From assembly GCA_001941065.1 (NCBI GenBank), contig MSHJ01000012.1:1-64000 (forward strand): a stretch of DNA of 64,000 nt. The letters run 5' to 3'. The notes below the pieces were generated by a model, which saw nothing but the letters and a program-made list of their open reading frames with translations, ran no database searches and had not been told where the DNA came from. Of the stretch, positions 8,988 through 17,322 are shown in pieces (the stretch's first letter is position 1; each line of letters begins with the position of its first letter). Made by a program: the position numbers and the translations under genes. Source of the stretch: Alistipes sp. Zagget8. GTDB taxonomy: Bacteria > Bacteroidota > Bacteroidia > Bacteroidales > Rikenellaceae.

Positions 8988-11900
8988 TTAGAATTGGAGA
9001 TTGATACCGCCCGAGATCGTGCGCACGGGCGAATACGAGGCTTGTGAGGTCGCTCCCGTGTAGGAGTAGCGGGGGTCGAAGCCCTGGCGCTTGGACCAGT
9101 ACCAGACGTTTTCGCAGCTCAGGTAGATGCGCACCCGGTCGACGCCGAATTTCTTCGTGATCTTCGACGGCAGCGTGTATCCGAAATTGATGTTCTGCAG
9201 GTTGAGGTAGCTGGCGTCGGTCAGGAAGCGGTCCGACATGCCGTTCTGGTTCTGGTCTTCGTACTGCAGGCGCGGGATGTCCGACGTCGGGTTTTCCGGG
9301 CTCCAGGCTTTCAGGATGTCCTTGTGCCAGTTCTGGCCCGTGGACTTGTTGGCCGGCGAGTACATCGCGGCGGCATATCCCGAGTCGTTGGCCACGCCGC
9401 CGATCTGGTAGGTGAAGGCGATGCTGAAATCGAAACCGTAGAAATTGAGGCTCGTGCCGAAACCGCCGTAGAGGTCGGGGATCGGGTTGCCGCAGAGGTA
9501 ATCCGAAGCGTCGGCATATTCGGTCGTCGTGATGCGGCGGCCGGTGAGGTTGTTGTCCTTGTCCACCTCATCCATGTACCACATGGATTTTCCTTCGTCC
9601 GAGACTCCGGCGTATTTCTTGGTGTAGAAGGTGTACATCGACAGCCCTTCGCCGTAGAATTTGTCGCCGTCGGTGTAGCCGTAATACCCGTCGACCTGCT
9701 TGTTGCGGCGTTCGGGCGGCAGCATGGTGACCTTGTTGCGCAGGTGGGTCATGTTGACGCTGATGTCCCACTGCACGTGCTCGCGGTTGACCGGCGTGAA
9801 ATTCAGGTCGATCTCGATGCCGCTGTTGCGCATGTCGCCGACGTTGGCGTAGTACGACGAGTAGCCCATCGACGGGGGTGTGGGGAACCTGAGGAGCATA
9901 TCGGTCGTGCGGCGCAGGAAATATTCGATGCCGCCGGAGACCAGTCCGCGGCGGATGCTGAATTCCACGCCGGCGTTGAAGTTGGAGTTGGTCTCCCAGG
10001 TGATGCTTTTGGAACCCTTGTCCTTGAAGACGGTCGAGACCTCGCCGTTGGCGTTCTCGATGGTGTAGGTGTTCGTGTAGCGGAAATCGCCGATGTTGTC
10101 GTTGCCCTGCGAACCGATCGAGGCTTTCAGCTTGAGGTTGTCGAGCCATCCTTCGGTTCCTGCCATGAAATTTTCGCGCGTGATGATCCACGCGCCGCCC
10201 AGCGACCAGAAATTACCCCAGCGGTGGTCGGCATGGAAACGCGACGAGGCGTCGCGGCGGAACGATGCCGAGAAGAAATAGCGGTTCGCATAGTCGTACA
10301 TCACGCGGGCGAAATAACCTTCGTTGTTGTATTCCCGGCGGTAGGAATTGGCGTTCTGCTTGTCGATGATGGCGCCGGCCAGCTCGTCGTTGTCCTGCGT
10401 GAGCATGTGGCTTTTGGCGGCTGCGAGCGTGGAGAGGGTGGAGTTGTAGTATTCGTGGCCGATCATCGCGTTGACGTTGTGCTCGCCGATCTGCTTCGTG
10501 TAGTTGAGTATCTGCTGCGAGTTGTATTCCAGCCGGCGCTGGTGTCCTTTCTGGAGGAGCCCTTCTTCGCCGGCGAACTGTCCGAAATAGGGGTTCATGA
10601 TCGTCGTCGCGCGCGTCTCGTCGAGGGTGACGCCGGCGTTGAACGTGAATTTGAAATCCTTGAGGAACGAGATGTCGAAATAGGTCGTGCCGTTGAAGGC
10701 GTTTCCTTCCTGTGACTGCGTATTGAGCCGCGAGTCCGAGAGGGCGTTGCTGTTGGTGAAGATCGAACGCTCCATGCCGGCGTTCTCGCCGTAGTCGTAA
10801 CGCTTGATACCCTCTTTGGTGTAGAGCACCCGGCCGTCGCCGCCGCGGATGTAGAGCGGATAGATCGGGCCGACGGCTGCCGTGTAGGCGAAAACGTTGC
10901 CCGAGCTGTTGCCTGCGCCGTCGTCGTCGATCTGGTTGTAGTGGAACCGGGCGTAGTTGGCGTTGATGCCCATTTTGAGCCATTTTTTTGCCTGGTAATC
11001 CAGTTTCACGCGGCCCGTGAAGCGGTCCATGTCCGAATTGTAGGCGATGCCTTCGTTGTTGAGGTAGCCGAACGAGGCGTAAACCGAGGTTTTGTCGCCC
11101 GAACCGCCGATGCTGACGTTGTATTCCTGCCGGAGCGACGTGCGGAACGCGGCGTCGGTCCAGTCGTCGGGACGGACGTAATACTCTTCGCCCTGGTAGA
11201 CGAGGCGCCGTCCCAGCGTGGCCTGCGGATTGACCTTGCCGTTGGCGCCGATGAACTCCTGCCCTTCGGGAACCGTGTAGACCATGTACCCCAGGCCGCC
11301 GTCGCTGGCCGATCCCGTGAGGTTGCGGCTGGCTTTGGCATGGGCTTCGGCGGCGGTCATGTCCGAGTCGAGGTAGTAGTTCTTCAGCGCGTTGTAATGC
11401 GTTTCGTAGAACTGCGCCGGGTTGGTGATGTATTCGTAATCCTTGACTGCGCGTGAGTTGACGCCCCATTTGGCGTCTACGGTGATGACCGCCTCTTTCG
11501 ACTTGGCCTTCTTCGTGGTGACCATCACCACGCCGTTGGCGCCGCGGGCGCCGTACAGCGAATTCGAAGCGGCGTCCTTGAGCACGGTCATCGACTCCAC
11601 GTCGTTCGGGTTCAGGTTGTTGAGGTCTCCCGAATAGGGCATGCCGTCGACGATCCACAGCGGCTTGTTGTCGGCGTTGAGCGAGCTGAAGCCGCGGATG
11701 CGGACCTCGGGGCTTTTGCCCGGCTGTCCCGAGGTGTTGACCAACTGCACGCCCGCGACCTTGCCCGCCAGCGCCTGCGCCACGTTGGACTGCTGCGACT
11801 TGGCGATGTCGTCCGACTTGACGACCTTCGCGGAGCCCGTGAAGGCCTCTTTCTTGGCCGTGCCGAACGCCACGACGATCACGTCGTCGATGGCCTGCGT

Positions 11901-12191
11901 ATCCTCTTTGAGGACGACATCGATGCGTGTTTTACCGGCGACAGCGATTTGCTGCGTCTGGTAGCCGATAAACGATACGAGCAGCGTGTCGTTCGCGGGG
12001 ACCGCGATGGTGTAGCTGCCGGCGCCGTTCGAGGTGGTGCCTGCGGACGAGCCCTGGACCAGGATCGTCGCGCCTGCGATGGGCTTTCCGGCCTGGTCTT
12101 TGACCGTACCGGTCACCTGGTGCTGCTGAGCGGGGGATGAGAGGCAAGTTCCCAGCGCAACCAATAGGGTTACAAGTAGTTTTCTGATCAT
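8988..12191 (-). CDS. susC: SusC/RagA-family TonB-linked outer-membrane transporter
   Basis: 1067 residues. Signal peptide, then a carboxypeptidase-regulatory-like domain (VTGTVKDQAGKPIAGATILVQG) at about residues 26-105, a TonB box-like stretch (DDVIVVAFGTAKKEAFTGS) and the plug domain (NVAQALAGKVAGVQLVNTSGQPG, VRIRGFSSLNADNKPLWIVDGMP). A 22-strand beta-barrel follows, ending in aromatic residues (SGGINLQF). There is no N-terminal secretin/TonB short N-terminal domain, so it is not expected to signal through a FecI/FecR pair. It imports the ligand captured by the adjacent SusD protein using TonB energy. The 173-bp gap upstream carries a strong hairpin. Confidence 0.95.
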   Translation of the reverse strand: MIRKLLVTLLVALGTCLSSPAQQHQVTGTVKDQAGKPIAGATILVQGSSAGTTSNGAGSYTIAVPANDTLLVSFIGYQTQQIAVAGKTRIDVVLKEDTQAIDDVIVVAFGTAKKEAFTGSAKVVKSDDIAKSQQSNVAQALAGKVAGVQLVNTSGQPGKSPEVRIRGFSSLNADNKPLWIVDGMPYSGDLNNLNPNDVESMTVLKDAASNSLYGARGANGVVMVTTKKAKSKEAVITVDAKWGVNSRAVKDYEYITNPAQFYETHYNALKNYYLDSDMTAAEAHAKASRNLTGSASDGGLGYMVYTVPEGQEFIGANGKVNPQATLGRRLVYQGEEYYVRPDDWTDAAFRTSLRQEYNVSIGGSGDKTSVYASFGYLNNEGIAYNSDMDRFTGRVKLDYQAKKWLKMGINANYARFHYNQIDDDGAGNSSGNVFAYTAAVGPIYPLYIRGGDGRVLYTKEGIKRYDYGENAGMERSIFTNSNALSDSRLNTQSQEGNAFNGTTYFDISFLKDFKFTFNAGVTLDETRATTIMNPYFGQFAGEEGLLQKGHQRRLEYNSQQILNYTKQIGEHNVNAMIGHEYYNSTLSTLAAAKSHMLTQDNDELAGAIIDKQNANSYRREYNNEGYFARVMYDYANRYFFSASFRRDASSRFHADHRWGNFWSLGGAWIITRENFMAGTEGWLDNLKLKASIGSQGNDNIGDFRYTNTYTIENANGEVSTVFKDKGSKSITWETNSNFNAGVEFSIRRGLVSGGIEYFLRRTTDMLLRFPTPPSMGYSSYYANVGDMRNSGIEIDLNFTPVNREHVQWDISVNMTHLRNKVTMLPPERRNKQVDGYYGYTDGDKFYGEGLSMYTFYTKKYAGVSDEGKSMWYMDEVDKDNNLTGRRITTTEYADASDYLCGNPIPDLYGGFGTSLNFYGFDFSIAFTYQIGGVANDSGYAAAMYSPANKSTGQNWHKDILKAWSPENPTSDIPRLQYEDQNQNGMSDRFLTDASYLNLQNINFGYTLPSKITKKFGVDRVRIYLSCENVWYWSKRQGFDPRYSYTGATSQASYSPVRTISGGINLQF

Positions 12192-12291
12192 AAAAGAATG
12201 GAGTTATACGCTTGAAATGTGTTTTGACGGCGCTCCGGCCCGGCCCGGTTCCTTCCGGAAAGGCCGAAAAGGTCCCCTTCACCCCCGTTTC

Positions 12292-12323
12292 CCGGTCCCG
12301 GCACACAAGGATGCCGGGACCGG
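12292..12323 (-). other. stable intra-operon RNA hairpin upstream of SusC
   Basis: Perfect 12-bp inverted repeat (12292-12303 with 12312-12323; arm ccggtcccggca) with an 8-nt loop, in the untranslated gap between the 631-residue lipoprotein gene and the SusC gene. No run of T follows on the minus strand, so it is more likely an RNA processing or stabilising hairpin than an efficient terminator. Confidence 0.6.
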
Positions 12324-12364
12324 AGAACGAAGGTGTCGGCGGCTTTCGCCGGCCGCCTTCGGGA

Positions 12365-14260
12365 TCAATAATCTGCGTCGGAGAGGTCGTTCTTCTTCGT
12401 GCCCGAATACTTGGTGGCGGCGCCCTCCCACTCGATGGCTATGGAGTTCTGGGTGCCCTCCTTGCGGTCCGGGTTATACGGCGACGGATAGGAGTCCTTC
12501 ATCGTGAAGGTTACCTTCCAGGTCTTGTCGGCATTCCGGATCAGGGAGACTTTCACTTCGTCGGGACAGGTGCCGTAGGTGGACCCGTACATCGTATATC
12601 GTTCCGTGTATTCGCCTTGCAGAACGACACTGCTGTTGGTGTACTTGAAATTCCAGTAGAGATCGTCCTGCGGCACGGCCAGATCGAGGTCCGCGGTTCC
12701 GAGGAACGAGGCGGGAATCATCAGCTGGGGGAAATAGGTCGTGGTCTCGATGGGTTCGTCCGAACCTTCTGCGTGGCGGAAATAGAGGAAATAGGCGTCG
12801 AACGTGGCGCCGCCGTATTGCGGATCGCCGCCGCGCAGCCTGTAATTCTTTTCCAGACGCACCTCCATCGCCGATAAATCCCGGTCCATCACCGTTTCGC
12901 CGTCGGCCGAAACCACGTTGATATGGGGTCTGAACGGTTTCACGGGGGCGAGGTCGAACGCCTCCGCGGCGGTCACGTCTCCATACCACTCGCCTTCGAT
13001 TGCCGGGCCGTCGGGGAACGCCACCGAGAGGTGCAGGTACAGCCGCTGGGCCGTGCCGGCCGTGGTGACCGTGCCCGTAACGCCTGCGCCCGTGGACTTG
13101 GCGGTGTCGTAGGTCTTGTAAGTCCGGTAGTCGTAGAGCCGGAACGTGCATTTGCTGCTTTCCGTCGCCAGGTCGATCGTCTCGCCGATCATGTTGTTGC
13201 TCAGGCCCAGCTGCACGGCGTAATGGCCCTCCATGAGTCCGTCGGGCGTCTCCGCATCCGCAAGGCCGAATGCAAAGTTGTTCGTCAGCGACTCCTTGTA
13301 GCTGAACACCCGCTTCATGGCGGCTTCCTCCGGCGTTCCGCCCTCGGTCACTTTCATCTTGTTAATGCTGGCGTATCCCGGGGCGAACGCTCCGGTGTAG
13401 GCCGTGCGCAGGTGGCTGCCGCCTTTCAGGGCGTCGATCGCTACGGTCAGTTCCGTTCCGTCGGCGTTCTTCGAGAGGCTGAGCGTGCCGGTGGTGCCGG
13501 CGGCATTCAGGAACCCGCCGCATTTCACCTTGACCTTCTCGGGATCGGCCTTCGAAAGGTCGATGTTCGCCGTCTCGGTACCGTCGGCGATGGTGAGCTC
13601 CATACCCGCGGGCGTTGCGTCCGAAGGGGCCGTTACGTCGCTCTGAGTATAGAAATAGTAGGAGGTCGTCCCTGCGGCGGGGTTGCGCCATTCCACGACG
13701 CTGCCGATGGCCGTGATGACCTTGTCGAGCTCGAACTGGTTGCCGAGCTTCTGCGGCACGGCCTCGGAGCAGGTGCTGTTGTAGCGGGCCAGCAGCGTCT
13801 TGCCCGATTTGAGCGTCACCTCGACATAGAGGTTGAGCCGTTGGGTCTCCGCCACGAGGTCGGCCGAAAGCTGCACCTTCTCGATGTCGTTCATGGTCTG
13901 CTTCGTCACCGAAATGTCCTTGTAGGCGATTTCGAACGTGTCGGACGCCGTGTTCACGGTGCCCTTGGGGTTGCGGACGACCACGCTGAGGTAGTCTTTC
14001 GCGGCGCTCATGCCCGCGAGGTCCTTGATGCCTGCCGTGGGCGAGAGGTAGAAGGTGTAGAGGTCGGTGTCTTCCACGTCGAAGATCGCCGATTTGATGT
14101 CCGTGGGCTGTCCGCCGTCGTACCTGATTTGATCGTTCAATTCGACAGGGGGAGGAGGAGTCGGCTCCTTCTCGTCGTCGGAACAGGAGGCGAAGCCGCC
14201 GGCTGTGAACAGCGCAGCCCATGTCAGGACGCGTAGTCTCGACCAGTAGAACTTTTTCAT
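12365..14260 (-). CDS. SusCD-associated lipoprotein, paralogue of the upstream gene
   Basis: 631 residues. Lipoprotein signal (AGGFASC) and mature start CSDDEKEPTPPPP, an acidic surface-export-like signal. It resembles the product of 14324-16579: both have an N-terminal segment predicting a structural alternation of the form ...DVEDTDLYTFYLSPTAGIKDL, here matched by ...AVDETGKIYSFYFSPTPGLVDL in the neighbour. The remainder is beta-rich, and I see no catalytic motif. It lies between two hairpins and upstream of SusC. It is probably a surface binding protein that widens ligand capture by the SusCD system. Its family is not one I can name with confidence. Confidence 0.7.
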   Translation of the reverse strand: MKKFYWSRLRVLTWAALFTAGGFASCSDDEKEPTPPPPVELNDQIRYDGGQPTDIKSAIFDVEDTDLYTFYLSPTAGIKDLAGMSAAKDYLSVVVRNPKGTVNTASDTFEIAYKDISVTKQTMNDIEKVQLSADLVAETQRLNLYVEVTLKSGKTLLARYNSTCSEAVPQKLGNQFELDKVITAIGSVVEWRNPAAGTTSYYFYTQSDVTAPSDATPAGMELTIADGTETANIDLSKADPEKVKVKCGGFLNAAGTTGTLSLSKNADGTELTVAIDALKGGSHLRTAYTGAFAPGYASINKMKVTEGGTPEEAAMKRVFSYKESLTNNFAFGLADAETPDGLMEGHYAVQLGLSNNMIGETIDLATESSKCTFRLYDYRTYKTYDTAKSTGAGVTGTVTTAGTAQRLYLHLSVAFPDGPAIEGEWYGDVTAAEAFDLAPVKPFRPHINVVSADGETVMDRDLSAMEVRLEKNYRLRGGDPQYGGATFDAYFLYFRHAEGSDEPIETTTYFPQLMIPASFLGTADLDLAVPQDDLYWNFKYTNSSVVLQGEYTERYTMYGSTYGTCPDEVKVSLIRNADKTWKVTFTMKDSYPSPYNPDRKEGTQNSIAIEWEGAATKYSGTKKNDLSDADY

Positions 14261-14282
14261 TTGCTTGGGTTTTGAGGGTGAG

Positions 14283-14316
14283 AAAAGTGCGCGGGTACGG
14301 ACACCCGCGCACTTTT
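14283..14316 (-). terminator. hairpin terminator/attenuator between two paralogous lipoprotein genes
   Basis: Perfect 14-bp inverted repeat (14283-14296 with 14303-14316; arm core gtgcgcgggt), 6-nt loop, followed by TTTT on the minus strand. It starts 8 bases after the stop codon of the 751-residue lipoprotein gene and ends 22 bases before the start of the next gene on the same strand. I see no new TAnnTTTG promoter downstream of it, so it probably acts as a partial terminator that lowers readthrough into the SusCD genes. Confidence 0.7.
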
Positions 14317-14323
14317 TGTCGAT

Positions 14324-16579
14324 TTATTTATTATAGGTATGACGCTTCGGCAGGACGGATTGCTGATCGGCGATATGCGATTTGACCTCGCGGAGCGACA
14401 GCGCACGCTGTTTTGCGGCCGCCTGCACGGCGGTTCCGGACCGCTGGACGGGCGTGTCCGTGCCTCCGAGGTAGACCGGCCCGGTCCACGAACCCGTGAC
14501 TTTGTGCTTGACGACATCTATACCGTCGATTTTGAACGTGTACCAGTTGTCGCCGCCCTCGGCCTTCGAAACGGTGATCGAACCGCCGTAGATCGAGGCG
14601 AATTTGTTGGCCGTAGGAATATTGAGCCATCCTTCTACAACCTTGTAGTCCGGATCGAAATACCCGGAGGGATAACCCCAGCCGATGGCGCTCGCGATGA
14701 ATTGCCAGGTGGTGCCGCCATTTCCGGTGTATCCGCGGACGCAGACGCCGGGACGGAATTGTGCCGGATAGCGGTTCGGCGTTACCGGATAGACGCCCGG
14801 GGTGATCTTGTCCTCCGTGCCCTCGGCAACGAGCAGCTCGATTCCGATGATGTCGCCTTCGACGAGCTTGCCTTTGCCCTTGCCGTCCCAGCCTCCGCCT
14901 AACGGATATTCGTCCGTGATCTCCCAGGTGCCCGCAGTCGTACCGATCCGGAAGAACTGGTATCCGCACGCTTTTCCGGGAGGGGTGATGTCGGGGATGC
15001 TGGAAACGGGAATATTGCCGCCCAGGGCCGGAACCCAGATCTGGTCCTGCGGATAGCAGTCCGCTCTTTTCAGGTAGCCGAGGTTCATTGCGTAGTCGCT
15101 TTCGAGTGTTGACGAACCGTCGTTCTTCTCGTCGTTCGACTGGTCTTCGAGGAATACTTCGCCCGTATACGATCCGCTGATTTTGTAACCGTCGACGGAT
15201 TGGAGTTCGTATTCGATGGTGTAATAGTTTTTCCGGCCGCCCTCCCGGATGACGATGTCGCCGGCCACGGCATACGAGTACTGGCCCTGCTGCGTTCCGT
15301 TGTCATAAAGGGCGTAGGTCCCCATCGTGACGAACTGGCCGGGCATGATTTCTACTTCAAAAGCTGGAGCCCAGGTATTCTGTTCGTAGGTCGTGGCGGC
15401 CGTGTAGGTGCCGGGCGTGAGGCCGCGTTCCGTTTTTGGGTTGGTGAATTTCTTGCCGGACAGGGTGATATGCAGTGCGGAGCCGTTGGGCTCGTCGTTC
15501 TCGCCTTTCTGGTCGATAATGGTGATTTCCACGAGACCGCTGCCGTTGTCGAGGACATCGCCTTCGTATATGCCCGAGGCATAGGCGCCATCGACGACCA
15601 TATCGCGTTCGACCATCGGTACATGGACGTTGAGCGTGGCGTTGCCCATCGTCAGTTCGCCCGTGTAGATGATCTTGTGCTCCTCGTAACGTGCGTCGAG
15701 GTAGGTGGCGGTGACGGTCGCATTGCCCGCTTCGTCACGCTCGATCTTCACGTCGTCGGCGATCTGGTAATCCGTCCGCTGGCCGTTATCGTCGTAATAG
15801 GAAATGAAACTGTAATTGCTGAAATAGGTGTGGTCTTCGAAATTCTTGCTCTCGGAGAACGTACCCGTGGGCATATCCTTCCAGTTCTCGCCCGTGGCGC
15901 CGTAGAAATCCAGCATCAGCACATAGCCCGCCGACTTGACGGCGAACTGCGTGCCGCCCGTTGCCTGGAACTCGGCGTTGGTCAGGGCCATATAATATTC
16001 ATTGGTGTCCGCGCCCTCCTTGGGCCCCATGTAGTAGCCGAAGATCTGGCTGGTGAGCGTCACGTCGTAGGTGGGGACCTCCTGGCCGCCGCCCTGCTTG
16101 ATGCAGAGGCCGTTGTACTCGGCCCGGAGCGTTGCGCCGTCTTTCGTGGCGGCGTCGAGGCTCATCTTCGCGGTGGTGAGGGAGGTCAGCTGGAGCGTCA
16201 GCACGGCCTTTTGGACATTGTCCCCGGTCGCGGAGGAGATGTTCAGCTTCTTGTAAAGCAGCTGGTTGCCGCTTGCCAGCAGGTCGATCTCGCCGGTCGG
16301 GGTGTTCGTGACGATCCGGATGTAGTCGTCGGCGATCAGCATCGCATCGAGATCGACGAGTCCCGGGGTGGGCGAGAAATAAAAGGAGTAGATTTTCCCC
16401 GTTTCATCGACCGCGTAGACCACGGATTCGATCTTGTGCTCCGTATCGCCGTAGACGAAGGAGTTGCCCGGCAGTGCGGGAGGCGTGTCGCCCTCGTCGT
16501 CCGAAGAGCACGACGAAATCAGGCAGCTGCTCGCTCCTATGACACAGAGCAGTACGCACAGTGAATAGAATTTTTTCAT
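14324..16579 (-). CDS. first gene of the SusCD/protease locus: large surface lipoprotein
   Basis: 751 residues with a lipoprotein signal (SSCLISSC) and mature start CSSDDEGDTPP, a clear acidic surface-export-like signal. The N-terminal ~150 residues are related to the next gene's product (shared pattern Y-FYFSPTPGLVDLDA). The rest contains repeated beta-rich units of similar look (YTGELTMGNATL, GSYTGEVFLED, GSWTGPVYLGG), each ending in a G-x-Y/W-T-G motif, which suggests three or more tandem lipocalin-like or Ig-like modules. It carries no enzyme motif that I recognise. It is the promoter-proximal gene of the locus and is followed by a terminator-like hairpin, so it may be made in larger amount than the downstream proteins. 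Confidence 0.7.
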   Translation of the reverse strand: MKKFYSLCVLLCVIGASSCLISSCSSDDEGDTPPALPGNSFVYGDTEHKIESVVYAVDETGKIYSFYFSPTPGLVDLDAMLIADDYIRIVTNTPTGEIDLLASGNQLLYKKLNISSATGDNVQKAVLTLQLTSLTTAKMSLDAATKDGATLRAEYNGLCIKQGGGQEVPTYDVTLTSQIFGYYMGPKEGADTNEYYMALTNAEFQATGGTQFAVKSAGYVLMLDFYGATGENWKDMPTGTFSESKNFEDHTYFSNYSFISYYDDNGQRTDYQIADDVKIERDEAGNATVTATYLDARYEEHKIIYTGELTMGNATLNVHVPMVERDMVVDGAYASGIYEGDVLDNGSGLVEITIIDQKGENDEPNGSALHITLSGKKFTNPKTERGLTPGTYTAATTYEQNTWAPAFEVEIMPGQFVTMGTYALYDNGTQQGQYSYAVAGDIVIREGGRKNYYTIEYELQSVDGYKISGSYTGEVFLEDQSNDEKNDGSSTLESDYAMNLGYLKRADCYPQDQIWVPALGGNIPVSSIPDITPPGKACGYQFFRIGTTAGTWEITDEYPLGGGWDGKGKGKLVEGDIIGIELLVAEGTEDKITPGVYPVTPNRYPAQFRPGVCVRGYTGNGGTTWQFIASAIGWGYPSGYFDPDYKVVEGWLNIPTANKFASIYGGSITVSKAEGGDNWYTFKIDGIDVVKHKVTGSWTGPVYLGGTDTPVQRSGTAVQAAAKQRALSLREVKSHIADQQSVLPKRHTYNK

Positions 16580-16831
16580 GGAGAGGTGGGTTTTAAAGCG
16601 GCAGGAGTGTGTCCGGCCGGGGTTTTCGCATCAACTCCCGTCGTCGCCGTTGTCCGGAACGACGGGTAATCATTGCTTACCGCACCTCGAAAGCAGGGTT
16701 AGTAAATAAGAAAGCGTGGTGCCGAAGATTATTTTAACAGTGAGGTTCTGGAATACCTTGGAGATAAAATAAGCAACAGCCCCACGCCTATACCCAGTTA
16801 TGATATGGATATGACGCAAGAAGATAACCAC

Positions 16832-16877
16832 TTATTCTCTCTCCAATTGAATTTTCCAGATTCCACTGTGAGAATAA
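16832..16877 (-). other. inverted repeat in the leader of the SusCD/protease operon
   Basis: TTATTCTC at 16832-16839 pairs perfectly with GAGAATAA at 16870-16877. The 30 nt between them include a further partly self-complementary stretch (gaattttccagattc). Located about 30-70 nt into the predicted transcript, it could form a long-looped stem or act as a protein-binding site. The function is unknown. Confidence 0.45.
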
Positions 16878-16907
16878 ACTTACACTTCCCGTGTTTAATA
16901 TGACGCC

Positions 16908-16938
16908 CAAATATAAAAAATATATCCGGACTGTGCAA
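16908..16938 (-). promoter_or_regulatory. promoter of the SusCD/protease operon
   Basis: On the minus strand TTG (complement of 16936-16938), a 20-bp spacer and TATATTTG (complement of 16908-16915) match the Bacteroidetes sigma-ABfr consensus TTG-N19-21-TAnnTTTG. Transcription should start near 16901, about 320 nt before the first start codon at 16579. Confidence 0.75.
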
Positions 16939-17048
16939 GTATTATCTTCTAATTCGGAGCTGTTGCCGATGTAAATGTCGACAAAAAGTTTGTGAAAACC
17001 AATATTGAATGTTAAATATGTAATCTATAAACTGGGATTGTTTGTTTT

Positions 17049-17076
17049 TTGTAACTTGCTCCGAATCTTATTTTTG
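17049..17076 (+). promoter_or_regulatory. candidate promoter of the fucosidase operon
   Basis: TATTTTTG at 17069-17076 fits TAnnTTTG. The nearest TTG (17049-17051) is only 17 bp upstream, shorter than the usual 19-21. It would give a ~240-nt leader. This is the best candidate I see before the GH29 gene. Confidence 0.4.
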
Positions 17077-17322
17077 CGGGCTGTTTTTCCGGTTTTTCCG
17101 GCTGACAGGCGCCCGAGCCTGCGATTCTGCTTCCGGGCAGACGAAGGGCGGAAGGGGTATCGGGTGTCCGGCGGCCGCGCCCGAACGGCGTAATAAAAGT
17201 GACTTTTCCGACGCTGAAAAGCCCCGATTGTGATAGACGGGAAGAAAAACTGAAAAAAAGTGGTGTAATTGTCGCGGATTTGTATTAATTTTAAATAAAG
17301 TATAATCCTAAACCCGAATACG

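Larger units (their letters stand above)
16580..17322. other. 743-bp divergent intergenic region
   Basis: AT-rich gap between the lipoprotein gene (minus) and the fucosidase gene (plus). It holds a good minus-strand promoter (16908-16938) and therefore a ~320-nt leader for the SusCD/protease operon, with an inverted repeat at 16832-16877. A weaker plus-strand promoter candidate is at 17049-17076. I find no convincing protein-coding frame or tRNA. Confidence 0.6.

Noticed and set aside
8988..12191. FecI/FecR-type regulation of the first SusC
   Set aside because: No secretin-like N-terminal signalling domain in SusC and no sigma or anti-sigma gene nearby.
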